This document shows positions 1 through 8,194 of a stretch of DNA of 64,000 nucleotides, piece by piece. Both the position numbers and the translations under genes were made by a program. The DNA is from Polynucleobacter sp. UK-FUSCHL-C3 (lineage in GTDB: Bacteria; Pseudomonadota; Gammaproteobacteria; Burkholderiales; Burkholderiaceae), in NCBI RefSeq assembly GCF_040409815.1, contig NZ_CP099959.1, positions 310,001-374,000 of the forward strand. The letters run 5' to 3'. The notes beneath the pieces are model-generated. The model searched no databases and was not told where the DNA came from. It saw nothing but the letters and a program-made list of their open reading frames with translations. Each line of letters begins with the position of its first letter. Within the stretch, counting starts at the first letter, position 1.

Positions 1-1
1 G

Positions 2-49
2 CTAGTTACAGAACATATCACTTGGGCTTTGGAGCAGTCTCAGCGCTAA
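2..49 (+). CDS. possible C-terminal tail of an upstream gene (partial)
   Basis: A reading frame enters from the left edge and ends at a TAA at 47-49, giving a short protein-like tail (LVTEHITWALEQSQR). Another frame is also open across these few bases, so this is only a plausible gene end. No family can be named from 15 residues. Confidence 0.25.
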   Translation, partial: LVTEHITWALEQSQR

Positions 50-129
50 GCAAGTAACCCCACAAGTAGACAAATGAGCATGACCTCCTTTACGAGGCTC
101 GTATTCCTCTAAAATAAGCTTTATCTTCT

Positions 130-912
130 ATGAGTATTTCCGATCCATCTCCAGACCCTTCTTCAGATAATCTGGAGAGGGTGAGTCCGCGCTTTCAGGA
201 TCGCAAAGATGCCTTCTGGAGTGGGGTGCGCGATGGTCGTGGGGCCCCAGCCATGGTGCTTTTTGCTGGAATGGTGGGCTTTGGGGCGATGGGGCGTACC
301 AATGGCTTTGATCTCTGGTTTACGACAGCCACGAGTTTTTTGATGTTTGCCCTTCCTGGGCAGATTGTGATGCTCGAGATGATTTTGCTGGGTGCCTCAT
401 CGGTCACAATTGCTCTAGCTACATCTCTGACTGCAACGCGTTTTGTGACCATGACCGCGACCCTCTTCCCGCTCTTGCACGAGCGTGATCGCAATAAACA
501 ACTGTATGCCAAGGTGCATTTACTTGCCATGACCGCATGGGCCGTTTCTTTAAAAGAGTTTCAGACAATTGAGCCTAAGCATCGCTTGAGCTATTTTGTT
601 GGTTTGGGTATTTTGTGTTGGTTGATTTCTGTACCGGGGACTATTGTCGGGTTCTTGATTGCGGGTAGTGTACCCATGCCCATTACCTTGGGCTTGATAT
701 TTATAAACCCACTATTTTTCTTACTTACCTTTACCGAGATCAAGGTGGCAGGCTACCGCCTAGCTATTTTCATGGGCTGTATTGCTGGTCCGATTTTTTA
801 TTTGATTGATCGCGACACTAGTTTGTTAACCGCCGGACTCGTTGGTGGCACGCTGGCGTATTGGGTTGATCGCAAATGGATTAGGCGCTATGACCAAAAG
901 AGGTCTGCATGA
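130..912 (+). CDS. azlC: AzlC family branched-chain amino acid exporter, large subunit
   Basis: A 260-residue membrane protein with a hydrophilic N-terminus of about 40 residues followed by several hydrophobic segments. It resembles AzlC/YgaZ, the large subunit of a two-component exporter of branched-chain amino acids in the inner membrane. The characteristic early segment (about residues 40-75, with AGMVGFGAMG and the FALPGQIVML helix) and the length agree with the family. Its stop overlaps the start of the next gene (ATGA at 909-912), so the two are translationally coupled, as usual for AzlC-AzlD pairs. The substrate is inferred from the family. The start is the ATG at 130; no strong ribosome binding site is obvious. 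Confidence 0.85.
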   Translation: MSISDPSPDPSSDNLERVSPRFQDRKDAFWSGVRDGRGAPAMVLFAGMVGFGAMGRTNGFDLWFTTATSFLMFALPGQIVMLEMILLGASSVTIALATSLTATRFVTMTATLFPLLHERDRNKQLYAKVHLLAMTAWAVSLKEFQTIEPKHRLSYFVGLGILCWLISVPGTIVGFLIAGSVPMPITLGLIFINPLFFLLTFTEIKVAGYRLAIFMGCIAGPIFYLIDRDTSLLTAGLVGGTLAYWVDRKWIRRYDQKRSA

Positions 913-1289
913 CTATCCTCGATTCTCTCTATCAAAATCTAGATACAGCCTTTGTCTTCAAACAAGGTTGGGAAGCATGGCTCGCTCTAATGGCTGCTTC
1001 TCTGGGTACCTATATATGTAGAGCCATTGGTGTGAAACTCTCGGGTCAAGTGAACCAAGATAGTGAGTTCTTTCGCTGGCTCTCGGCGGTTACCTATGCG
1101 ATGGTGGCAGCACTCACAATTCGTCTTATCTTTTTACCCATCGGCCTACTATCAACCGTGCCGCTCTACCTAAGAGTATTGCTATGTCTTCTAGCGCTGG
1201 GAGTAATGATCTGTAACCCCAGCCGACGCTTGGTGCCTGCATTGCTAACTGGAACGCTCTTGATGGTGACGATCGGAATTTTTCTCTAG
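909..1289 (+). CDS. azlD: AzlD family branched-chain amino acid exporter, small subunit
   Basis: A 126-residue, mostly hydrophobic protein with about four membrane segments. Its size and position directly after azlC, with a 4-nt overlap, identify it as the small AzlD/YgaH-type subunit. The pair is thought to form the functional exporter in the inner membrane. It converges with the FAD/Fe-S dehydrogenase gene, with only about 33 bp between the stops. Confidence 0.82.
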   Translation: MTILDSLYQNLDTAFVFKQGWEAWLALMAASLGTYICRAIGVKLSGQVNQDSEFFRWLSAVTYAMVAALTIRLIFLPIGLLSTVPLYLRVLLCLLALGVMICNPSRRLVPALLTGTLLMVTIGIFL

Positions 1290-1322
1290 TAAAAAAACAA
1301 TATTCGTTTTATGTGCCACATC

Positions 1323-4300
1323 TCAGCTATCTAGGTGGCCTTCTAAAACTCTGACAATATGTAACACATCTCGCTGTGTTCCATCCGCAATTTGGTGACG
1401 ACAGCTCGTGCCATCGGCCACCACAAGCGCATCAGGATGCTTGCGGATGGTTGGTAATAAACTGAGCTCTGCCATTTGCTTGGATGCCTCAATGTGTTCA
1501 ACTTCATAACCAAAGCTACCAGCCATCCCGCAACAGGACGATTCAATGAGTTGTGGATTGGCATTCGGAATTAGCCTAAGAAGCTCTAATGCGGGGCTGA
1601 CAGCAGCAAAGGCTTTTTGATGACAATGCCCATGAACCAGTATTGGTTGAGCCGATTCTTTAAAGCGTGGGGTAAAGCGTCCAGCTTTTTGTTCTTTGGC
1701 CAAAAACTCTTCGAGCAACTGCGCTTGCTGGCTTACCAGTTCTGCCTTTGGCCCTAAGCCCATTTGCAAGGCTTCATCGCGTAATGTAAATAAGCAGGAG
1801 GGCTCTAGACCAACAATCGCGATCCCTTGCTCAGCATACGGCGCTAAATGCCCAATGAGAGCTGCAAGTCGAGACTTTGCTTCATCCACCATGCCAGCGG
1901 CAAGATAAGTGCGACCACAGCAAAACGGATTTGGATTGCTTGTACTAGAGGATGGTCTGGCTACATGCACTATGTATCCGGACTTATGCAACACGGAGAG
2001 TGCTGCTTGCAAGTTTTCATTCTCGAAGTAAGCATTAAAGGTGTCCGCAAAGAGCACGACGCGTTTATTCGATTTAGCCAATTCCTGGGGTGTGGCAAAC
2101 GGCAAATCACCTTGATTCCAAAAATGCTTACCCTGCCAAACCGGCAAGGAGCGTTTGGCACTAATACTTGTTAACCACTCTTGTGCCTTGGCAATGAGTG
2201 GAATGTGATTGCGTAGATTCAGTAGGGGCGGTAAGCCAGGTACTTTGCTAATCATGGGTGCATAGCGAGGCAAGTGAGCAACCAAGCGATCGCGCAGCGT
2301 ATGTCCAAAACGTTCTTTATATTGTGCCAAGAACTCAATTTTCATTTTGGCCATATCAACGCCAGTGGGGCACTCACGTTTACATCCTTTGCAACTAACA
2401 CACAGATCCATTACCTCTTTTACTGCTTGCGTAGCCAGTGGAAGATGGGCTGGTGGAACGTCATTACCGTTCATGACCAGTTGCCCAGACATTGCAAGTC
2501 GTAAGGTGTTGGCTCGGCCCCGGGTAAGATCTTTCTCATTACGGGTAATGCGATAACTGGGGCACATGACATCGGCATCAAACTTACGGCAATGCCCATT
2601 GTTATTACACATCTCAATCGCTTTGGCTAAGCCTTGGGCGGGATCGCCCCCAGTGCCCGCTGCCGTAATTGCTTCGGTCACAGGATTATTTTGGACGTTC
2701 CAAGCGGACCAGTCGAGCTTGGGGCGCACTGGAATGACAGTATAGCTAGGTGGGTAGCGAAAGTAACTCGCATCATCCATCTTGGGCGGGTTCACAATCT
2801 TGCCAGGATTAAAGAGATTGCTTGGATCAAATTGGTGTTTGATCTGCGCTAGCGCTTCGGTGATCTTTGGCCCAAATTGCCAAGAGATCCACTCACCACG
2901 ACACAGACCATCACCATGCTCCCCACTGAAGGCGCCTTTGTATTTACGTACCAACTCAGAGGCCTCTTCTGCAATAGTACGCATCTTTGTTGCGCCATCG
3001 CGACGCATATCCAAAATAGGACGAACATGTAAGGTGCCTACCGAGGCATGAGCGTACCAAGTGCCGCGTGAGCCGTATTTACTAAATACCTCAGTGAGGG
3101 CTTGGGTGTAATTAGCGAGATGCTCAAGTGGTACTGCGCAATCCTCAATGAAACTCACCGGCTTGCCATCACCCTTGAGACTCATCATGATGTTAAGGCC
3201 TGCCTTACGGACTTCCCATAAGTTCTTTTGCATCGCCGGATCGGGCATCATCACAACCGAGTTCGGTGAGCCTAGATCACTGATGAGGGTATCGAGATCC
3301 TTGAGTTTTTGTAAGAGGGGCGCATGCTCTTCACCCGAGAACTCAACGAGCAAAATGGCATCAACTGTCTTCGCCTGCGCATCAACCAGTGCGGTTTCAA
3401 TGGTCTTCCGAAAGGCCGGGTTATTGCGCGAGAGATCAATCATGGTGCGATCGACTAACTCCACAGCTGTCGGACCTAACTTAACAATGTGCTGCGCACT
3501 ATCCATTGCTTTGTAAAAGCTTGCAAAGTTGACCACACCTAACACTTTATGTTTTGGTAATCGTGCAAGCTTGAGTTTCAGGGATTTAAAGTAAGCGAGC
3601 GTCCCTTCGCTACCAACAAGCAGATGAGAAAGATTAACGCTGTTATCGAGTGTATAGGGTAGCTCACTTTGTGGATGAAAGACATCCAAGTTGTAACCCG
3701 CAACACGGCGCATGACCTTAGGCCAATGAGCCTCAATTTCAGGCTTTAAGTGATCAACCAAACCCTTGACAAAATTACCCAAGACCTTTGCTTCGCCCAC
3801 ACTACTGTCATAGGAGCCAAAGTGAGCGAGTTGACCATTAGCTAGCCAAGCATTAATACCCAAGACGTTATGAACCATATTGCCATAGGCAATCGAGCGG
3901 CTTCCGCAAGAGTTATTGCCGGCCATACCGCCAATGGTGGCTTGAGCCCCTGTAGATACATCCACCGGATACCACAGACCATGGGGTTTGAGAAAAGCAT
4001 TAAGGTGATCCAAAACGATGCCAGGTTCTACCTCAATCGTGGCCTTATCGGCATTAGCCAGATCAGAACTCAAAATATTACGAAAGTACTTACTGTTATC
4101 AATTACCAGTGCGGCGCCGGTCGTTTGGCCGCATTGACTGGTACCACCACCCCGAGGCAAAACGGGAATACCAGACTCTTTTGCAATCGATAGACCTGCC
4201 TCAATATCCTGCGCAGACTCTGGTACCAAAACTGCTAATGGAAACTGCTGGTAGATCGAGGCATCCGTGGAATACCGACCTCGGCTAGCACTATCGACCA

Positions 4301-4394
4301 TGACCTGACCTTTAACCTCTTTTTGAAGCTTAGAGGTAATTTCTGGGGGCAGGCTTTTTAGGGTAAAACTTGGATCGGCAGGTATTTTGGTCAT
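1323..4394 (-). CDS. YdiJ-type FAD-binding and (Fe-S)-binding oxidoreductase (D-2-hydroxyacid/D-2-hydroxyglutarate dehydrogenase family)
   Basis: A 1023-residue two-part enzyme, close to the usual YdiJ length. The N-terminal half is a flavin-binding PCMH domain with the glycine-rich segment PRGGGTSQCGQTTGA near residues 80-95, followed by an FAD-linked oxidase C-terminal domain. The C-terminal half carries a ferredoxin-like cluster motif (CVSCKGCKRECPTGVD, about residue 665) and the paired CCG motifs of GlpC/HdrB-type domains (FCCGR and SSCCGMAGSFG). The family oxidises D-2-hydroxyacids such as D-2-hydroxyglutarate or D-lactate and passes electrons to the respiratory chain; the exact substrate here is inferred. 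ATG at 4394. Monocistronic. Confidence 0.85.
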   Translation of the reverse strand: MTKIPADPSFTLKSLPPEITSKLQKEVKGQVMVDSASRGRYSTDASIYQQFPLAVLVPESAQDIEAGLSIAKESGIPVLPRGGGTSQCGQTTGAALVIDNSKYFRNILSSDLANADKATIEVEPGIVLDHLNAFLKPHGLWYPVDVSTGAQATIGGMAGNNSCGSRSIAYGNMVHNVLGINAWLANGQLAHFGSYDSSVGEAKVLGNFVKGLVDHLKPEIEAHWPKVMRRVAGYNLDVFHPQSELPYTLDNSVNLSHLLVGSEGTLAYFKSLKLKLARLPKHKVLGVVNFASFYKAMDSAQHIVKLGPTAVELVDRTMIDLSRNNPAFRKTIETALVDAQAKTVDAILLVEFSGEEHAPLLQKLKDLDTLISDLGSPNSVVMMPDPAMQKNLWEVRKAGLNIMMSLKGDGKPVSFIEDCAVPLEHLANYTQALTEVFSKYGSRGTWYAHASVGTLHVRPILDMRRDGATKMRTIAEEASELVRKYKGAFSGEHGDGLCRGEWISWQFGPKITEALAQIKHQFDPSNLFNPGKIVNPPKMDDASYFRYPPSYTVIPVRPKLDWSAWNVQNNPVTEAITAAGTGGDPAQGLAKAIEMCNNNGHCRKFDADVMCPSYRITRNEKDLTRGRANTLRLAMSGQLVMNGNDVPPAHLPLATQAVKEVMDLCVSCKGCKRECPTGVDMAKMKIEFLAQYKERFGHTLRDRLVAHLPRYAPMISKVPGLPPLLNLRNHIPLIAKAQEWLTSISAKRSLPVWQGKHFWNQGDLPFATPQELAKSNKRVVLFADTFNAYFENENLQAALSVLHKSGYIVHVARPSSSTSNPNPFCCGRTYLAAGMVDEAKSRLAALIGHLAPYAEQGIAIVGLEPSCLFTLRDEALQMGLGPKAELVSQQAQLLEEFLAKEQKAGRFTPRFKESAQPILVHGHCHQKAFAAVSPALELLRLIPNANPQLIESSCCGMAGSFGYEVEHIEASKQMAELSLLPTIRKHPDALVVADGTSCRHQIADGTQRDVLHIVRVLEGHLDS

Positions 4395-4516
4395 GAAACA
4401 TGTGTTTTAAATCAAATGAGAATTCGATTGTATTGATTTAGTCAAAAATCGGGGTGAGCTACCATTCCGTGGCAGAATCTCCCTAAAGAGCACATCAAAA
4501 TACCAAGGAGACTGCG

Positions 4517-4924
4517 ATGCTAGCCAATAAACCCTTTTTACGCCAAGAGGATGTCCAAAAAATTCTGGATGCGGCTAATGCCCATGCCGAGAAATACAAT
4601 TGGGCGGTAACCATTGCGGTATGTGATGATGGCGGTCATCTTTTGGGCTTGATTCGCAGAGATGGCTGCGCCCCTGTTTCGTCCTACATAGCCCAAGATA
4701 AAGCACGTGCTTCCGCAATGGGTAAGCGTGAGAGCAAAGTCTATGAAGATATTATTAATAACGGCAGAACAGCGTTTGCCACCGTGCCTCATATCAAAGG
4801 AATGCTCGAAGGTGGAGTCAATATTGATGTGGATGGGCACACGATTGGAGCGGTTGGCGTATCAGGTGTTAAATCTGCAGATGATGCTGGCATTGCACGC
4901 GCTGGAATTGCTGCCATTCTTTAA
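4517..4924 (+). CDS. GlcG/HbpS-like protein (DUF336 family)
   Basis: A 135-residue soluble protein of the GlcG/HbpS fold. The N-terminal helix, the core around VTIAVCDDGGHLLGLIRRDG and the C-terminal glycine-rich segment IGAVGVSGVKSADDAGIA match this family, which is often annotated heme-binding but whose biochemical role is poorly defined. The start is well supported by AAGGAG at 4503-4508, eight bases before the ATG. It is transcribed divergently from the upstream FAD/Fe-S dehydrogenase. GlcG-like genes are often found near hydroxyacid oxidases, which fits this neighbourhood. Confidence 0.8.
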   Translation: MLANKPFLRQEDVQKILDAANAHAEKYNWAVTIAVCDDGGHLLGLIRRDGCAPVSSYIAQDKARASAMGKRESKVYEDIINNGRTAFATVPHIKGMLEGGVNIDVDGHTIGAVGVSGVKSADDAGIARAGIAAIL

Positions 4925-4970
4925 TTACCACTTTAACTTAAGTGATGTCCAAGCCCTGTAAAATGAATGG

Positions 4971-6365
4971 GTGTCTACACTAACTGATCAAATCACTCCA
5001 AATTCTGATATTTCGTCTGAGTTAGCAAACTTTGCTGACTTCCATTTAGACCCCAAGATTCTCAAGGCGGTAGCTGAGCAAGGTTATACACAAGCTACCC
5101 CCATCCAAGCGAAAGCCATTCCAATTGTTTTGGAAGGTCGTGATGTAATGGGGGCTGCTCAGACTGGCACAGGGAAGACAGCTGCATTCACGCTGCCAAT
5201 CATTCAGAAGTTATTGCCTAATTCCAATGCAAGTACATCGCCAGCCCGCCACCCCATTCGAGCCCTGATTCTTACCCCCACTCGAGAGTTGAGTGACCAA
5301 GTTGCTGATAACGCTAGTTTGTATGCCAAACACACCGATTTACGAACAGCAGTTGTTTTTGGTGGGGTAGATATCAAACCTCAAGCCATGACCCTGCGTG
5401 CTGGTGTAGAGATTTTGATTGCGACCCCAGGACGCTTACTCGATCACCTGGGCTCTAAGACTGCAGATCTCTCACAAGTCCAAATCTTAGTGCTTGATGA
5501 GGCTGACCGAATGCTTGATATGGGATTCTTGCCAGATCTGCAGCGCATCATTAATCTTATTCCGGCGCAACGCCAAACTCTTTTATTCTCGGCCACCTTC
5601 TCGCCCGAGATCAAGAAATTAGCCCAGACCTATTTGCGTAATCCTGTGACCATCGAAGTGGCAAGACAAAATGCGGCTGCTGATACAGTCAATCAAGTCG
5701 TGCATTTTGTAAAGTCAGAGAATAAACGTGCAGCTATTGTGGCAATTTTGCAAAATCGAGTGAAGGCAGGACATACTAAACAATGCATCATCTTTACCAA
5801 CAGTCGACTAGGGTGCGCGCGACTGGCCAATGCATTAGAGCGCGATGGTATTAAAGCATCGGCAATTCATGGTGATAAGAGTCAGACTGAACGAATGCTG
5901 ACCCTTGAGGCTTTTAAGAGTGGCAGCATCGATGCCTTAGTGGCGACCGATGTGGCTGCCAGAGGTTTGGATATTCCTGACATGCCCTGCGTGATTAATC
6001 ACGAACTGCCCTTTAATGCTGAGGACTTTATCCATCGTATCGGTAGAACCGGCAGAGCTGGCAGTAAAGGCGATGCGATTGCACTGGTGGACGATAGTGA
6101 GAAACGTTTACTTGAGGATATTGAGAAGCTCATAAAGCGCAAACTACCAGTTTCTGCTTTACCCATTGCTAGTAGCGGCATCAAAGCGGCGGGAACAACT
6201 AAACCAATCGCAGCAGACCCATTCTTCTTCATGCCATACGAGCCAAATAAAGAAGGTAAGGATGTAATTGCAGAAACTGCTTCGTCAGTTAACAAGCCAA
6301 AACTGGCTGATGGTAAAAATAAGAAGCCTGTCTTGGGAGCCCTCTTGGGCGGAGCGAAGAAGTAA
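4971..6365 (+). CDS. rhlE: DEAD-box RNA helicase, RhlE type
   Basis: A 464-residue ATP-dependent RNA helicase with the full DEAD-box motif set: Q motif GYTQATPIQ (about residue 35), Walker A AQTGTGKT, PTRELSDQ, the DEAD box VLDEADRMLDMGF, SATFS, and the C-terminal HRIGRTGRAG. A variable tail of about 90 residues with basic patches follows the helicase core, as in RhlE proteins, which act in ribosome assembly and RNA turnover. The GTG start at 4971 is the only reasonable one; nearby ATGs at 4963 and 4967 are out of frame. Confidence 0.9.
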   Translation: MSTLTDQITPNSDISSELANFADFHLDPKILKAVAEQGYTQATPIQAKAIPIVLEGRDVMGAAQTGTGKTAAFTLPIIQKLLPNSNASTSPARHPIRALILTPTRELSDQVADNASLYAKHTDLRTAVVFGGVDIKPQAMTLRAGVEILIATPGRLLDHLGSKTADLSQVQILVLDEADRMLDMGFLPDLQRIINLIPAQRQTLLFSATFSPEIKKLAQTYLRNPVTIEVARQNAAADTVNQVVHFVKSENKRAAIVAILQNRVKAGHTKQCIIFTNSRLGCARLANALERDGIKASAIHGDKSQTERMLTLEAFKSGSIDALVATDVAARGLDIPDMPCVINHELPFNAEDFIHRIGRTGRAGSKGDAIALVDDSEKRLLEDIEKLIKRKLPVSALPIASSGIKAAGTTKPIAADPFFFMPYEPNKEGKDVIAETASSVNKPKLADGKNKKPVLGALLGGAKK

Positions 6366-6417
6366 ATTGCCAACCATCACTTCGCTTTAGATCTGTGGCG
6401 GTCTAAAGTCTAGAGAT

Positions 6418-6819
6418 TTACATTCTTAGCCAATTCTCTAGCTTAAGAGTTTTAAGGTGTTTAAAAGCTAGATCATCACTTACAAGGGTCATATTGTTCG
6501 AGACAGCATGACTGGCAATGAGAAGATCCAAAGTATCAATAGATTTACCTTGCTGCTCCAAACTCGCCCTTAACTTTCCATAGACTTCAGCGGTAGAGAG
6601 ATCCCAGCTCAGAACATCAATATGTTTAAGTAGTTCATTTATTGTGTTTTTAAGTGTCTTAGCCCCAGGCCTTTTTGCTAAGCCATATTGAATCTCCGCA
6701 TACGTAATCGACGAGATATAAATTGCTGACATTGGGATAGATACCAGTCGTTTAATCACTTTTTGTTGATTTTTTACAATATGACTGATCGTATTAGTAT
6801 CGAGCAAGTAACATTTCAT
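6418..6819 (-). CDS. vapC: VapC-type PIN-domain ribonuclease toxin
   Basis: A 133-residue PIN-domain protein. Acidic metal-binding residues are visible at D7 (LLDTNTIS), E42 (YAEIQYG) and the C-terminal DLLIASHAVS and SDDLAF segments, as in VapC endoribonucleases that cleave tRNA or rRNA. The start overlaps the end of vapB by four bases (ATGA at 6816-6819), giving the standard coupled antitoxin-toxin order. It appears intact. Confidence 0.9.
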   Translation of the reverse strand: MKCYLLDTNTISHIVKNQQKVIKRLVSIPMSAIYISSITYAEIQYGLAKRPGAKTLKNTINELLKHIDVLSWDLSTAEVYGKLRASLEQQGKSIDTLDLLIASHAVSNNMTLVSDDLAFKHLKTLKLENWLRM

Positions 6820-7076
6820 TCTGCCAATCCCTTAAATGGATCCCGAGACGATAATTTTTGCTTGCGCTCTTTCTTGCTAAGAAAATCTTTGGGAGTTTTT
6901 AATGTGTCGAGCATTGCTGTGAAACCAGACCAATCAGCCGGTTTAGCAGAAATAATTAAATTACCTGTATCTAGATCTTTATCCAAAAATACTTCGGTTG
7001 AGTTAAAGCGAAACTCTTTAGGTAGTCGGATTGCTTGACTACGTCCATTGGTAAACAATTTTGCAGTTTGCTTCAT
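6816..7076 (-). CDS. vapB: VapB-type antitoxin (AbrB/MazE-like DNA-binding)
   Basis: An 86-residue protein. The N-terminal swapped-hairpin motif AKLFTNGRSQAIRLPKEFRF is typical of AbrB-type antitoxins, and the C-terminal region (about residues 45-86) would wrap the toxin. It neutralises VapC and, by family precedent, represses its own promoter with VapC. A near-perfect palindrome lies just upstream at 7096-7123. First gene of a two-gene operon. Confidence 0.9.
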   Translation of the reverse strand: MKQTAKLFTNGRSQAIRLPKEFRFNSTEVFLDKDLDTGNLIISAKPADWSGFTAMLDTLKTPKDFLSKKERKQKLSSRDPFKGLAE

Positions 7077-7095
7077 ATTGGGACTCCCCTATATG

Positions 7096-7123
7096 TTTGG
7101 TATATATCATAGTATATACCAAA
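7096..7123. promoter_or_regulatory. palindromic operator of vapBC
   Basis: Perfect 11-bp inverted repeat, TTTGGTATATA (7096-7106) and TATATACCAAA (7113-7123), with a 6-bp spacer, 20 bp upstream of the vapB start. The AT-rich arms overlap where the promoter should lie. Binding by a VapBC complex is inferred from how such operons are autoregulated. Confidence 0.6.
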
Positions 7124-7200
7124 ATACAGTTCATCAGAGCGGCCCTTTTTTGTTTAATTGGGCAATACATTCATCAATCAAAACAATGATAGGTTTTGAA

Positions 7201-8154
7201 TCACCATCCTTTATGTTGCCAAATTTTAATTGCTATGGATAGCCATTCATCAATAGTGGAAAGAGGCTTTAAGGCATCCCCCCAAATATCTAGATGACTG
7301 GCAGCTGTATTCAATGCGTCGAGAGTTGCCTCTTTAGTGTTTGTATTAATTCCTAAAGCCTGAGTTTGCTTACTCAACTTTTCTCCTGCAGCATTCGTGA
7401 CAAGTGGCAGGTGTAGATAGCTAGGTATTTGGTACCCCAATATCTGTTGCAAATAGAGTTGTCGCGCTGTATTACTAAAAAGATCTTCGCCCCGCACGAT
7501 ATGGGTAATGTCTTGAAGATGATCATCAACCACAACAGCGAGTTGGTAGGTAAATAATCCATCGGCACGTCGAAGAACAAAATCTCCAACTTGGGTCGTA
7601 AGGTCTTGTGATTGGACTCCCTTCATGCGATCCTTAAATTGCAATACGCATGAGCTTGGTAAGGATACTCGAATAGCAGCTTTTTCTTCGTGCCTATTTT
7701 GGTTGCGACAGTTTCCTGGGTAAATAAGTTCTTCGTGACGCCCTAGTTCAGCGCCATTTGCTCTTAAGGTCTCCTCAATGTGTTTGCGTGAGCAAATACA
7801 GCGATAAGTCATTTGATCTTTGTTTAGTTGATCTAATGCGGCTTGATATAGGGCTGTCCGTTTTGATTGCCAGACCACTTCTTCGTCCCAATAAAGACCG
7901 CAGGCGATTAGCTGTTGCAGAATGATCTGATCGGAGCCCTGGACAGTTCTTGGAGTATCCACATCCTCAATGCGAACCAACCATTGACCCCCATGAGCTC
8001 TGGCATCGAGCCAGCTTCCTAAAGCACTTGCTAAGGACCCAGCATGCAAAGGGCCGGTTGGGGAGGGCGCAAACCGACCCCGATAGGGGAAGGCTTGGCG
8101 AGACGTCTCTTGGCTAGAGCCTTGACTGGATTGAGGATTTTGCAGGGTATTCAT
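7201..8154 (-). CDS. gluQ: glutamyl-Q tRNA(Asp) synthetase
   Basis: A 317-residue truncated glutamyl-tRNA synthetase paralogue (GluQRS/YadB). It activates glutamate and attaches it to queuosine at position 34 of tRNA-Asp. Visible are the HIGH-like motif in FAPSPTGPLHAGSLASAL (residues 28-45), the CxC-type zinc-binding segment (YRCICSRKH with a later C), and the KMSKS-like KLSKQ near residue 260. The anticodon-binding domain of a full GluRS is absent, as expected. The N-terminus before YRGRFAPSPTG is a poorly conserved extension of about 23 residues, so the true start could be slightly further in. Confidence 0.9.
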   Translation of the reverse strand: MNTLQNPQSSQGSSQETSRQAFPYRGRFAPSPTGPLHAGSLASALGSWLDARAHGGQWLVRIEDVDTPRTVQGSDQIILQQLIACGLYWDEEVVWQSKRTALYQAALDQLNKDQMTYRCICSRKHIEETLRANGAELGRHEELIYPGNCRNQNRHEEKAAIRVSLPSSCVLQFKDRMKGVQSQDLTTQVGDFVLRRADGLFTYQLAVVVDDHLQDITHIVRGEDLFSNTARQLYLQQILGYQIPSYLHLPLVTNAAGEKLSKQTQALGINTNTKEATLDALNTAASHLDIWGDALKPLSTIDEWLSIAIKIWQHKGW

Positions 8155-8194
8155 TTAGACCAAATTTTGGGGTGCTCACAGCTAAAATGATCTC

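Noticed and set aside
1848..2174. Forward-strand frames inside the FAD/Fe-S dehydrogenase gene
   Set aside because: They are opposite to a well-supported 1023-residue enzyme and show no family features.
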